NCBI GenBank assembly: GCA_042088665.1
Contig: JBELMB010000032.1
Location: 1-40,276, forward strand
Source: JBELMB01 sp042088665
GTDB taxonomy: Bacteria; Pseudomonadota; Alphaproteobacteria; Rhodobacterales; Rhodobacteraceae
DNA length: 40,276 bases
Direction: 5' to 3'
Shown here: piece after piece, positions 29,756 through 37,298 of the stretch
Position numbering within the stretch: position 1 is the first letter of the stretch
Layout of the letters: each line of letters begins with the position of its first letter
Notes under the pieces: model-generated
Told to the model about the DNA's origin: nothing
The model's input: the letters and a program-made list of their open reading frames with translations, nothing else
Databases searched by the model: none
Translations under genes and position numbers: made by a program

Positions 29756-31289
29756 CAACGGTCTCCTCCCGTGGCGGGAAGCGGTAGCGCGCTGCGGCGA
29801 CGGTCCAGTCCATGTGGTTGCGCACGTATTCCTGCGTCGAATCCCGGGGGGGTGTGAAATCCCAATGGGTGGGCGCCCCGGTCAGCATGGCGTCATTCAA
29901 CACAAAGCGGGCCTTCTGGCTGGCCAGCACCTCGTCGCGCAGCGCGGTGCAATTCCAGCGCTCCGACACGTCCCTGGCAAAGCGCGCCGCGGCCGCGGCG
30001 TAGGCAGGATCCCCGGCCCGGTTCACCTGTTCCAGCGGATCGGCGTCCAGATCATAAAGCTGCGGCGGATCAAAGGCGCAGTGGATGTACTTCAACGCGC
30101 CCCGGCGGATCATATAGACCGGCCATGGAGTCATCTCTGCGCAATACTCGGCGATGGCTTCGTCGTGGTCATCCGCCTCGCCACGCGCCAGCGGCATCAG
30201 GGACCGTCCATCAATGGGGGCGCCAAGCCTGTCGTCTGCCCCGCTTCCCGCGGCCTCAAGGAAGGTGGGCAGCAGATCGACGAGCGAACAGGCGTGACCG
30301 TTGGTGCCTTGCGCAACCTCTGGCCCCGCCATGATCAGCGGCACGCGCGCGGAATGCTCAAAAAAGCTCATCTTGTACCACAGCCCCCGCTCACCAAGCA
30401 TGTCACCGTGGTCGGATGTGACGATGACGAGGGTGTTTTCCAGTTCTCCCATCTCTTCGAGGGTTTGCACCATCGTGCCAACCTTGCTGTCGAAGTAGCT
30501 GGTATTGGCGAAATAGGCGCGGCGGGCGCGGATCACTTCCTCTTTGGTCAGGGGGGTCTGTGTGGCCTCGATGCCATCCATCACGCGTCGGGAAAAGGGA
30601 TCGAGGTCCTCAATAGGCATGACCACTTCGGGCGGGTGGATTTCTGCATCTTCGTAGAGATCCCAGAATGCCGGCTTGGCGACATAGGGATCGTGTGGAT
30701 GGATAAAGCTCGCCACAAGGCAAAAGGGCCGGTCATCACCGGCGGCCTTGTCACGCCCCCGGTCGATCAGCCAGCGACGGGCGGCGTATTCCACTTCATC
30801 GTCGTAGTCGGTCTGAAAGGTGGCCACGGCCTGCCCGCTTTCCTTGACCGTGGTCATGTTGTGATACCACTTGTCGATCCGTGTCTCGTGGTCCTCCCAA
30901 TTCGGGGTCCATGCAAAATCGGATGGGTAGATGTCCGGTGTGATCCGGTCCTCAAAGCCGTGTTTCTGGTCGGGGCCCACGAAATGCATCTTGCCCGAAA
31001 GACAGGTGCGATAGCCAAGGCGCGCGAGGTAATGCGCGAAGGTCGGCACGGAGGCGGGGAACTCGGCCGCGTTGTCAAAGGCCTTGATGCGCGAGACATG
31101 CTGCCCCGACATGAAGGAAAACCGCGACGGCGCGCAGAGCGGCGAGTTGCAATACGCCGCGTCAAAGCGCATGCCGCGCGCAGCCAGCGCATCCATATGC
31201 GGGGTGAGGGCGACCGGATGGCCATAGGGGCCGGTGAACTGTGGGGCCAACTGGTCGGCCATGATGACGACGATGTTGGGCTGGGTCAT
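29748..31289 (-). CDS. betC: Choline-sulfatase
   Basis: The 513-residue sulfatase begins NIVVIMADQL and carries the formylglycine site CAPSR (C52-R56), metal ligands in TSDHGDMLGE, and the choline-sulfatase C-terminal block WNCTALRDEVLASQKARFVL. It hydrolyses choline-O-sulfate to choline and sulfate in the cytoplasm; no signal peptide is present. The cysteine must be converted by a maturase or formylglycine-generating enzyme encoded elsewhere. The ATG at 31289 was chosen because the conserved N-terminus follows at once; 16 extra upstream codons look non-coding. Choline-O-sulfate is an osmolyte common in marine settings, fitting the betaine-type importer nearby. Confidence 0.93.
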   Translation of the reverse strand: MTQPNIVVIMADQLAPQFTGPYGHPVALTPHMDALAARGMRFDAAYCNSPLCAPSRFSFMSGQHVSRIKAFDNAAEFPASVPTFAHYLARLGYRTCLSGKMHFVGPDQKHGFEDRITPDIYPSDFAWTPNWEDHETRIDKWYHNMTTVKESGQAVATFQTDYDDEVEYAARRWLIDRGRDKAAGDDRPFCLVASFIHPHDPYVAKPAFWDLYEDAEIHPPEVVMPIEDLDPFSRRVMDGIEATQTPLTKEEVIRARRAYFANTSYFDSKVGTMVQTLEEMGELENTLVIVTSDHGDMLGERGLWYKMSFFEHSARVPLIMAGPEVAQGTNGHACSLVDLLPTFLEAAGSGADDRLGAPIDGRSLMPLARGEADDHDEAIAEYCAEMTPWPVYMIRRGALKYIHCAFDPPQLYDLDADPLEQVNRAGDPAYAAAAARFARDVSERWNCTALRDEVLASQKARFVLNDAMLTGAPTHWDFTPPRDSTQEYVRNHMDWTVAAARYRFPPREETVDE

Positions 31290-31354
31290 ACGCCAGTGTC
31301 CCGGGCGGGGCCTTTGGGGCGGAGATCTATTGAGCAATGCATGTGATACCTTCC

Positions 31355-31422
31355 TTTGAAACGGGTCTGTGAACAGGTCTCAAGGGGCCGCGGGCGGCGG
31401 CTGGTACTGCATTTGTTTCAAA
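31355..31422. promoter_or_regulatory. Widely spaced inverted repeat upstream of betC
   Basis: TTTGAAAC (31355-31362) and GTTTCAAA (31415-31422) form exact 8-bp inverted arms 52 bases apart in the 143-base gap between the Rieske gene and betC. This could be a looped operator. No clear promoter was seen, so the two genes may still be co-transcribed. Confidence 0.35.
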
Positions 31423-31432
31423 TGGGACGGGT

Positions 31433-32572
31433 TCATACGCGCATCTTGTCATAGGCCTCCAGTACGAGGCCATGAAAATGATGCACCGCGTGCTCTGATT
31501 TTCCCGAACCTTCCGGATCGTTCACGATACGCCCCTGGGTGAACGCCGGGGTGCGCATGCCTCTCTGCACGGATTCGACGATGTCGATGTCCTCGCGTTG
31601 GAGCACTTCGTCGAGGTAGCGGATCGCTTCCAGTTCCATCGGATCGGGGTCCGGTGTCTCAAGGAAGAAATCATAGGTTTCGAGCGTGCGATCTGGCCCG
31701 ACGGGGATGATGTTGAGCACGATCATCGAGGACCGCCCCGGGTAGCGCATGAGACAGGTCGTCGGCCAGAGCCACCAGACCGCATGCGTGCGCACCGTGG
31801 CGTTCGAGACGTCATAGGCGGCGTTGGCGCCATTGCCTGCTTCGGCCATGTGGCTGGAATAGATCCCGTAGGTGGTGACCTTGTAGGTGTCCATGTCCAC
31901 GAGGTCGCAAAAATCCTTGTGCGCCGTGGGGCAGTGGTAACACTCCAGAAAGTTGTCGACGACGTTCTTCCAGTTGGACTGGATGTCATAGGTCAGCCGG
32001 TGGCCAAATGTGAGCTGGTCGATGTCGGGCGCCCAGTGGCGTATTTCGGTGCCCAGATCGCCGGATGTCTCGGCCAAGGAGGCTGCCGCCGGGTCGAGGT
32101 TCACGTAGATGAAACCGCAGAATTCCTCGACCTTGATGGCGTCCAGACAGATATCGGCCGTGTCGAAATCCTGCAACGTTTCGGTGTGTGGTGCGCGCAC
32201 CAACTGGCCGTCCAACCCGTAAACCCAGGCATGGTAGGGGCACATGATGCGGCTCGTCTCACCCTCGCCGGTCAAAAGCTGGTGCGCGCGGTGCTTGCAG
32301 ACGTTGTAAAAGGCGCGCAGGCCGCCGTCCCGGTCACGCACCACGACGACCGGATCTTCAGCGATCTGTACGGTGACATAGGACCCGGGCCGACGCAGTT
32401 TTTCCACGTGGCACACCCATTGCCAGGATTTCGCGAGGATCCCGTCGAGGTCCGCGCGATACCATTCCGGGTGCACATAGGCCTCTTTGCGCAGCGACAA
32501 AGAGCGGCTGGGGTCGGTGTCAAAGCCGGTGCGGATCATGTCAAAGGCATCGGGGGAGGGCAGACGGGTCAT
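31433..32572 (-). CDS. Rieske non-heme iron oxygenase, carnitine/betaine type (CntA/YeaW-like)
   Basis: The 379-residue oxygenase alpha subunit has the Rieske [2Fe-2S] site C92-x-H94 and C111-x2-H114 (CKHRAHQLL, CPYHAWVYGLDG), and the mononuclear iron motif NWKNVVDNFLECYHCPTAH with H213/H218. The residue bridging the two metal sites is Glu210, as in carnitine monooxygenase CntA/YeaW and unlike the aspartate of most ring-hydroxylating oxygenases. The C-terminal block GSGKSEHAVHHFHGL also matches that group. The enzyme could split carnitine to trimethylamine or demethylate a betaine. The reductase partner (CntB-like) is not in the window. The ATG at 32572 follows a GAGGAAG ribosome site. Confidence 0.85.
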   Translation of the reverse strand: MTRLPSPDAFDMIRTGFDTDPSRSLSLRKEAYVHPEWYRADLDGILAKSWQWVCHVEKLRRPGSYVTVQIAEDPVVVVRDRDGGLRAFYNVCKHRAHQLLTGEGETSRIMCPYHAWVYGLDGQLVRAPHTETLQDFDTADICLDAIKVEEFCGFIYVNLDPAAASLAETSGDLGTEIRHWAPDIDQLTFGHRLTYDIQSNWKNVVDNFLECYHCPTAHKDFCDLVDMDTYKVTTYGIYSSHMAEAGNGANAAYDVSNATVRTHAVWWLWPTTCLMRYPGRSSMIVLNIIPVGPDRTLETYDFFLETPDPDPMELEAIRYLDEVLQREDIDIVESVQRGMRTPAFTQGRIVNDPEGSGKSEHAVHHFHGLVLEAYDKMRV

Positions 32573-32617
32573 GGCGCTTCCTCTTTGTGCAGGTCGGGGT
32601 AGGCCGTTTGGATTCAA

Positions 32618-32656
32618 AGTCTGTCAGGCTTGGTCTGGTGCAGTCTGGCGAGTCTG
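32618..32656. promoter_or_regulatory. Four (A/G)GTCTG direct repeats upstream of the Rieske gene
   Basis: Copies lie at 32618, 32632, 32642 and 32651, spaced 14, 10 and 9 bases, close to one helical turn. They sit about 45-85 bases upstream of the Rieske start, where an AraC-type activator such as the one encoded next door would bind. AraC-family proteins often use direct repeats. Confidence 0.35.
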
Positions 32657-32701
32657 CAGGGTCAGGCTTTGCATATCTCGCCGTTGATTTGTCGAAATCC
32701 G

Positions 32702-33775
32702 TCATTCTGGTGCGTTGGGGCGTCTGTGCATGGGCCATGCGCGGAATTCAAATGGGATGCGGCCCTCGATCCGGTCCCGTGACGGCGGCAGCCCAAAGCG
32801 GGCCTTGTAGGCGCGGCTGAAATGCACCTGGCTGGAAAAGCCGCTGGCATAGGCAATTTCCGACATCGACAGGGTGGTCTGCGTGACGAGGCCCCGGGCG
32901 CGATCCAGCCGGATGTCGCGATAATAAAGCGCCGGCGTCTTGCCCAGATACTGTGCAAAGAGCCGGTCCAACTGCCGGTGCGAGATTTGCGCGGTCTCAC
33001 AGAGTTTGCCGATCGGCAAAGGCGTTTCGAGCGTCTCTTCCATCAGTTTGATGACCCGCCTGACGGCCGCGGGCACGGTGGCGCCCAGCGGTTCGGTTTC
33101 TTGCGGGTTTTGCGGGGCGCCGGGCGCGCGCAGGTTGGGCGCAAAGATGTAGCGCGCGGCGGCATTGGCCAGCGCGTGTCCGTGCAGGCGTTGCAGGATG
33201 TGCAGGGCAAACTCCACCGTGGCGAGCCCCCCGCAGCACGTCAGCCGATCCTTGTCGAACACGCAGAGCGTTTCGAGCACGTCGATCTCGGGGTAGAGTT
33301 CCTGCAGGGCGTCAATGTGCTCATAGTGAACGGTCGCGCTGTGGCCTTTCAGCAGACCGGCTTCAGCGAGGATGAAAGCCCCGGTGTCGATCCCGCCAAG
33401 CGGCGTCTTGCGCAGGGCGGCGCGGCGCACCGCGGCCAGCAGCGCGGGCGTGCCATGGGTTTCGGGCGTCCAGCTGGAGGACAGGACAAAGAGGTCGCCG
33501 GGGTCTTGCGCCTGAGACAGCGGCGTGGTGTCCAGCCCGCCGCCGTTGCTGGCACTGAGCACGCCACCGTGCTCTGACACAAAGCGCCATCGAAACAGCG
33601 CCTGACCTTCGAGGTAGTTGGCAGCACGGAAGGGATCAATGAACCCCATCGTCGCCGCGAGGTTGAAGTCCGGCGTCACGGCGATCTGGATCTGGTAGGG
33701 GCCTTGCGACCTTGGGCTCAGCTTTGCCTCCCTTGGGTTGCCATGGCGGACCGGGGTTTGCCGCGGTCTGCCCAT
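32702..33775 (-). CDS. GlxA-family regulator (DJ-1/PfpI-like plus AraC HTH), GbdR/CdhR-like
   Basis: The 357-residue protein has an N-terminal class I glutamine-amidotransferase-like domain (about 28-210: ALLAAVRRAALRKTPLGGID, FDKDRLTCCGGLATVEFAL) and a C-terminal AraC helix-turn-helix domain (CETAQISHRQLDRLF, EIAYASGFSSQVHFSRAYK). This layout is shared with GbdR and CdhR, which sense glycine betaine/dimethylglycine or carnitine and activate catabolic genes in Pseudomonas. It lies between the catabolic operon and the divergent importer, so it most likely controls both. The exact inducer cannot be told from sequence. Confidence 0.88.
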   Translation of the reverse strand: MGRPRQTPVRHGNPREAKLSPRSQGPYQIQIAVTPDFNLAATMGFIDPFRAANYLEGQALFRWRFVSEHGGVLSASNGGGLDTTPLSQAQDPGDLFVLSSSWTPETHGTPALLAAVRRAALRKTPLGGIDTGAFILAEAGLLKGHSATVHYEHIDALQELYPEIDVLETLCVFDKDRLTCCGGLATVEFALHILQRLHGHALANAAARYIFAPNLRAPGAPQNPQETEPLGATVPAAVRRVIKLMEETLETPLPIGKLCETAQISHRQLDRLFAQYLGKTPALYYRDIRLDRARGLVTQTTLSMSEIAYASGFSSQVHFSRAYKARFGLPPSRDRIEGRIPFEFRAWPMHRRPNAPE

Positions 33776-33785
33776 GTCACTTGCA

Positions 33786-33824
33786 AATGGCCAATCGCGT
33801 CGCCTTGAAGGCCATTGATATCAA
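33786..33824. promoter_or_regulatory. Operator candidates between regulator and importer genes
   Basis: AATGGCC (33786-33792) and GGCCATT (33810-33816) are exact inverted arms 17 bases apart. Overlapping the second arm is a perfect 10-bp palindrome, TTGATATCAA (33815-33824). They lie in the 148-base divergent region between the GlxA-type regulator and the binding-protein gene, the expected site for autoregulation and importer control. Confidence 0.45.
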
Positions 33825-33923
33825 ATCCGTGGCGCAAATCGGTTTGCAGGTCAAAGGGAATCGCAGGTAGGCTTTGCCCCGAAGGGCCTCGTCGCCACGG
33901 GCTCCAACAGGGAGAATGTTAAA

Positions 33924-34889
33924 ATGAAAAAACTGTCTGCTGTTCTTGCCGCGACTTGTGTCGCCGGTGCTGCCACGTCCGCGGTCGCGGATTGCGGCGA
34001 GGTCTCGATCACGGAGATGGACTGGGCCTCCTCCGCGGTGGTGACCTATGTGTCCAAGTTCCTGATGGAACAGGGCTATGGCTGCACCGTGCAGACCGTG
34101 CCCACGACAACGGTTCCGGCGATTGCCTCGCTGGCCGAAACCGGCCAGCCGGACGTGGTGACGGAGCTCTGGACCATTTACACCCCGGTCTATTTCGAGC
34201 TGAAAGAGCAAGGCAAGGTCGTCGAGCTCAGCAAGGTGCTGTCTGACGGCGGTGTCGAGGCATGGTGGATCCCGCAGTATCTCGCCGATGCGCATCCGGA
34301 GCTGAAGACGCTGGAAGGCGTGCTGGCGAACCCGGAACTGGTCGGGGGCCGTTTCCACGATTGCCCGGCGGGCTGGGGCTGTGACGTGACCAACCTGAAC
34401 AACCTCAAGGCTGCAGCGGCCATGGACGCAGGCATGGAGCGGTTCCAGCACGGGTCCGGCGAGACGCTGGCCACCTCCATTGCGGCGGCCTACGAGGCCA
34501 AGGAGCCGTGGTTCGGCTACTATTGGGCACCGACCTCCGTGCTGGGCAGCTATCCGATGGTCAAGGTCGAGACCGCGCCTTACGACGAAGCCAAGCACAG
34601 CTGCAATGCGCTCGAAGATTGCGCCACGCCCGCGCTGTCCGACTACCCCAGCGCCGATGTGGTGACGACGGCCACTGCCGCCTTTGTCGAGCGGGAGCCG
34701 GAAGCCGCAGAGCTGATGCGCAACCTGACCTTCACCAACGCGCAGATGAACGAGATCCTCGCATGGCAGGAAGCAGAGGGCGCGTCTTATGAAGAAGCAG
34801 CGGTTTATTTCCTGACCAACTACCAGGACGTCTGGGGCGCATGGCTGAACGACGCGGCGCGCGAAAAGCTGTCGGCTCTGTTGCAGTAA
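33924..34889 (+). CDS. Glycine betaine/carnitine-type ABC transporter substrate-binding protein
   Basis: The 321-residue exported protein has a signal peptide (cleavage after SAVA) and the OpuAC fold. Aromatic residues expected to form the cage for a quaternary ammonium group appear in ITEMDWASSAVVTYV, VTELWTIYTPVYF, EAWWIPQYL and WFGYYWAPTSVLGSYP. It captures ligand in the periplasm for the permease and ATPase encoded downstream. Cysteine pairs (HDCPAGWGC, HSCNALEDC) may form disulfides. Substrates could be glycine betaine, carnitine or choline-O-sulfate; linkage to the catabolic operon favours a nutrient rather than a purely osmotic role. A GGGAG ribosome site precedes the ATG. Confidence 0.9.
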   Translation: MKKLSAVLAATCVAGAATSAVADCGEVSITEMDWASSAVVTYVSKFLMEQGYGCTVQTVPTTTVPAIASLAETGQPDVVTELWTIYTPVYFELKEQGKVVELSKVLSDGGVEAWWIPQYLADAHPELKTLEGVLANPELVGGRFHDCPAGWGCDVTNLNNLKAAAAMDAGMERFQHGSGETLATSIAAAYEAKEPWFGYYWAPTSVLGSYPMVKVETAPYDEAKHSCNALEDCATPALSDYPSADVVTTATAAFVEREPEAAELMRNLTFTNAQMNEILAWQEAEGASYEEAAVYFLTNYQDVWGAWLNDAAREKLSALLQ

Positions 34890-34910
34890 CCTTGCAACCA
34901 TGAACAAGGG

Positions 34911-34940
34911 ATCCCCGCGCCGGAGTTGCGCGGGGATTTT
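34911..34940 (+). terminator. Intercistronic attenuator between binding-protein and permease genes
   Basis: ATCCCCGCGC and GCGCGGGGAT form a perfect 10-bp stem with a 7-base loop followed by a short T-run. It lies between the binding-protein stop and the permease start only 18 bases later. It would allow excess binding protein over membrane subunits. Confidence 0.75.
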
Positions 34941-34957
34941 CGCAAGCGGGGGGCAGA

Positions 34958-35992
34958 ATGGCACGGTACGAGAAAGTCTTTGACGCGCTTGGTCTGCGTG
35001 AATGGTGCGATGACGAAAAGACCGACGCGCCGATGTCCATGGCTCAGCTGCTGGCGCAGACCCAGGGCGCGGATGCGGAGGCCAGCGGACCGCTGCTGCC
35101 GTTTCCATCGCTCGACGTTCTGCACGAGGCTTGCGACGCAATCGACCAGACGCGGGATCTGACCGCTGGGCTTGAAGACGGGTTTCTCGACATCCGGCCA
35201 GAGCTGAAGGTGGTGCTCGATCCGGTCACGCAGCCGCTCAGCTGGATGCTGGACGGCACGCTCTGGGTGTTCGAGAGCGCGCCATGGTGGCTGATGATCC
35301 CGCTTTTGCTGATCGCCACATGGTCGGTCAGCCGGTCGCGGGCCGTGACTGTTTTCGTCGCCGTGACCCTGCTGTTTTTCGGGGTCATCGACCACTACGA
35401 AGTGGCGATGCAGACGCTGGCCATCGTCTTTGTCTGCACGACGCTTTCGGTGGCCGTTGGCGTGCCGATCGGCGTTGGCATGTCGAAATCCAATACGGCG
35501 CAACGGCTGGTTGTGCCGATCCTTGACCTGTTGCAGACCCTGCCAACCTTCGTCTATCTCATCCCCTTGATATTCCTGTTTTCCGTCACTGAATCAAAGC
35601 TTTATGGAATTGCGATCATCCTCTATGCCGTCGTGCCCGTGATCCGCCTGACGGATCTGGGCATCCGTCTGGTGGATCAGGACGTGGTTGAGGCTGCCAA
35701 TGCCTTTGGCATGTCGGCCTGGCAGAAACTGACCCGGGTCGAGCTGCCGTTGGCGCTGCCGAACATCATGGCTGGTGTGAACCAGACGATCATGATGAGC
35801 CTGGCCATGGTGGTGATCGCCTCGCTGGTCTCGGCGCCGGGGCTGGGGGTGTTGGTGCTGCGCGGCATCCGCAACCTTGAGCTTGGGGTGGGGATCCTCG
35901 CGGGCCTCGGGATTGTGCTGCTCGCGGTGATGCTGGACCGTGTGTCCAAGGCCGCGCTGGCGCGGGTCGACAAGCAGAGGAACGCGTCATGA
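34958..35992 (+). CDS. Glycine betaine/carnitine-type ABC transporter permease
   Basis: The 344-residue ProW/OpuAB-type permease has a long cytoplasmic N-terminus of about 90 residues and then about six to seven membrane segments. The ATPase-coupling loop is in VVEAANAFGMSAWQKLTRVELPLALP (read in parts, about 244-270). It forms the translocation channel with the ATPase encoded next, whose ATG overlaps its stop (ATGA). The long N-terminal extension is seen in some ProW proteins. Family assignment is secure; substrate follows the binding protein. Confidence 0.9.
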   Translation: MARYEKVFDALGLREWCDDEKTDAPMSMAQLLAQTQGADAEASGPLLPFPSLDVLHEACDAIDQTRDLTAGLEDGFLDIRPELKVVLDPVTQPLSWMLDGTLWVFESAPWWLMIPLLLIATWSVSRSRAVTVFVAVTLLFFGVIDHYEVAMQTLAIVFVCTTLSVAVGVPIGVGMSKSNTAQRLVVPILDLLQTLPTFVYLIPLIFLFSVTESKLYGIAIILYAVVPVIRLTDLGIRLVDQDVVEAANAFGMSAWQKLTRVELPLALPNIMAGVNQTIMMSLAMVVIASLVSAPGLGVLVLRGIRNLELGVGILAGLGIVLLAVMLDRVSKAALARVDKQRNAS

Positions 35993-37029
35993 CGGCCAAG
36001 GTCGCCCTGCGCGGGCTCTACAAGATCTTCGGCCCGAAAGACAAAGCCATGGTGGCGCAGGTCAAGGCGGGTATGGACAAGGCCCGCCTGCTCGAAGAGC
36101 ACCAGCATGTCCTTGGTCTGAAAGACATCAACGTCGATATGCAGGCTGGGGAGATCACGGTGATCATGGGGCTGTCCGGCTCTGGCAAATCGACTTTGAT
36201 CCGGCATTTGAACCGCCTGATCGATCCGTCAGCGGGCGAAATCCTTGTCGATGGCGAGGACGTCATGACGCTGGGCGTCTCGGCGCTGCGTGCGATGCGC
36301 CAAAAGAAGATGTCCATGGTGTTTCAGAAGTTCGCGCTGTTGCCCCACCAGACGGTGGCGCAAAATGCGGCGATGCCGCTGAGCGTGCAAGGCGCGGATC
36401 CTGCCTTGCAAAAGAGCGAGGCGCAAAAGTGGCTGGCCCGCGTGGGCCTGGGCGGGTTCGAGGATCGCTATCCCGCGCAATTGTCCGGCGGCATGCAGCA
36501 GCGCGTCGGGATCGCGCGCGCGCTGAGCGCGAACACGGATATCATGCTGATGGACGAGGCCTTTTCCGCGCTTGATCCACTGATCCGCACCGATATGCAG
36601 GACCTCCTGCTGGAATTGCAGCAAGAGCTGCAAAAGACGATTGTCTTCATCACGCATGATCTGGACGAGGCACTGAAGCTCGCCGATCACCTCGTGATCC
36701 TGAAAGACGGGGCAGTGGTGCAGCAGGGAGAGCCGCAGCATATCCTGCTCAATCCCTGCGATCCCTACATCGAAGAATTTGTCAGCGATATCAATCGCGC
36801 GCGGGTGCTGCGTGTACGTTCGGTCATGCGCCCTGCCACGCGGGACAGCTTTGACGGGGATGTGCGCGCCGACCAGACGCTGGAGCAGGTCATTGCTCTG
36901 TCCGGAGGAGAATTCGCGCGGGCCTATCGCGTGACCGAAGACGGGGAGACAGTCGGCCAGCTGGACATGAAGGATCTGCTCAAGGCATTGGTGCCGCGTG
37001 TTTCCGGCCTTGATGACGGGGCGCGCTGA
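35989..37029 (+). CDS. Glycine betaine/carnitine-type ABC transporter ATP-binding protein
   Basis: The 346-residue ATPase has Walker A GLSGSGKS, Q-loop VFQKFALLPHQTV, signature LSGGMQQRVG, Walker B IMLMDEAFSALDP and the switch histidine in ITHDLDEAL. After the nucleotide domain (to about 275) there is a short C-terminal region of about 70 residues resembling half of the CBS tandem found in ProV/OpuAA. In relatives that region senses ionic strength, so osmotic control may be reduced here. It is the last gene of the importer operon. Confidence 0.92.
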   Translation: MTAKVALRGLYKIFGPKDKAMVAQVKAGMDKARLLEEHQHVLGLKDINVDMQAGEITVIMGLSGSGKSTLIRHLNRLIDPSAGEILVDGEDVMTLGVSALRAMRQKKMSMVFQKFALLPHQTVAQNAAMPLSVQGADPALQKSEAQKWLARVGLGGFEDRYPAQLSGGMQQRVGIARALSANTDIMLMDEAFSALDPLIRTDMQDLLLELQQELQKTIVFITHDLDEALKLADHLVILKDGAVVQQGEPQHILLNPCDPYIEEFVSDINRARVLRVRSVMRPATRDSFDGDVRADQTLEQVIALSGGEFARAYRVTEDGETVGQLDMKDLLKALVPRVSGLDDGAR

Positions 37030-37048
37030 CCCCTCGTGGCAGATCCTT

Positions 37049-37065
37049 GCCCCGGTCGTCGGGGG
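37049..37065 (+). terminator. Possible weak terminator of the importer operon
   Basis: A short GC stem (GCCCCG / CGGGG) with a 5-base loop lies 20 bases after the ATPase stop. There is no T-run, so the call is tentative. Confidence 0.3.
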
Positions 37066-37093
37066 GCTTGCATGGGAAAAACCGGTTGGCTGG

Positions 37094-37126
37094 TTGAAAG
37101 ATCGGTCAACTTTAAAGGTATTATAA
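37094..37126 (+). promoter_or_regulatory. Possible promoter of the receiver-histidine kinase gene
   Basis: TTGAAA (37094-37099) and an AT-rich TATTATAA (37119-37126) stand in promoter-like order, though the 19-base spacer is long. GTTGA/TCAAC inverted arms overlap the -35 region. Further down, a perfect 12-bp palindrome TGGGGATCCCCA (37206-37217) lies in the leader. No gene was found in 37030-37298. Confidence 0.35.
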
Positions 37127-37298
37127 CCGAACGGCGTCTAGAGACATCCTCGTGACCTCTGGACAAGGACGACCCGGTGCAAAGCGTAGTGGCCCGATGG
37201 AGATTTGGGGATCCCCACCCCGATAGTGGTGTGGTGGCGCGTCCCGGGGATGCAGAGTGCCCCAGAGCGGGAAATGCCTCTGACAAGGGGGCCGCTTG

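Noticed and set aside
31433..32572. Aromatic ring-hydroxylating dioxygenase
   Set aside because: The bridging residue is Glu, and the C-terminal block matches carnitine/betaine oxygenases rather than aromatic dioxygenases; the gene context is quaternary amine catabolism.
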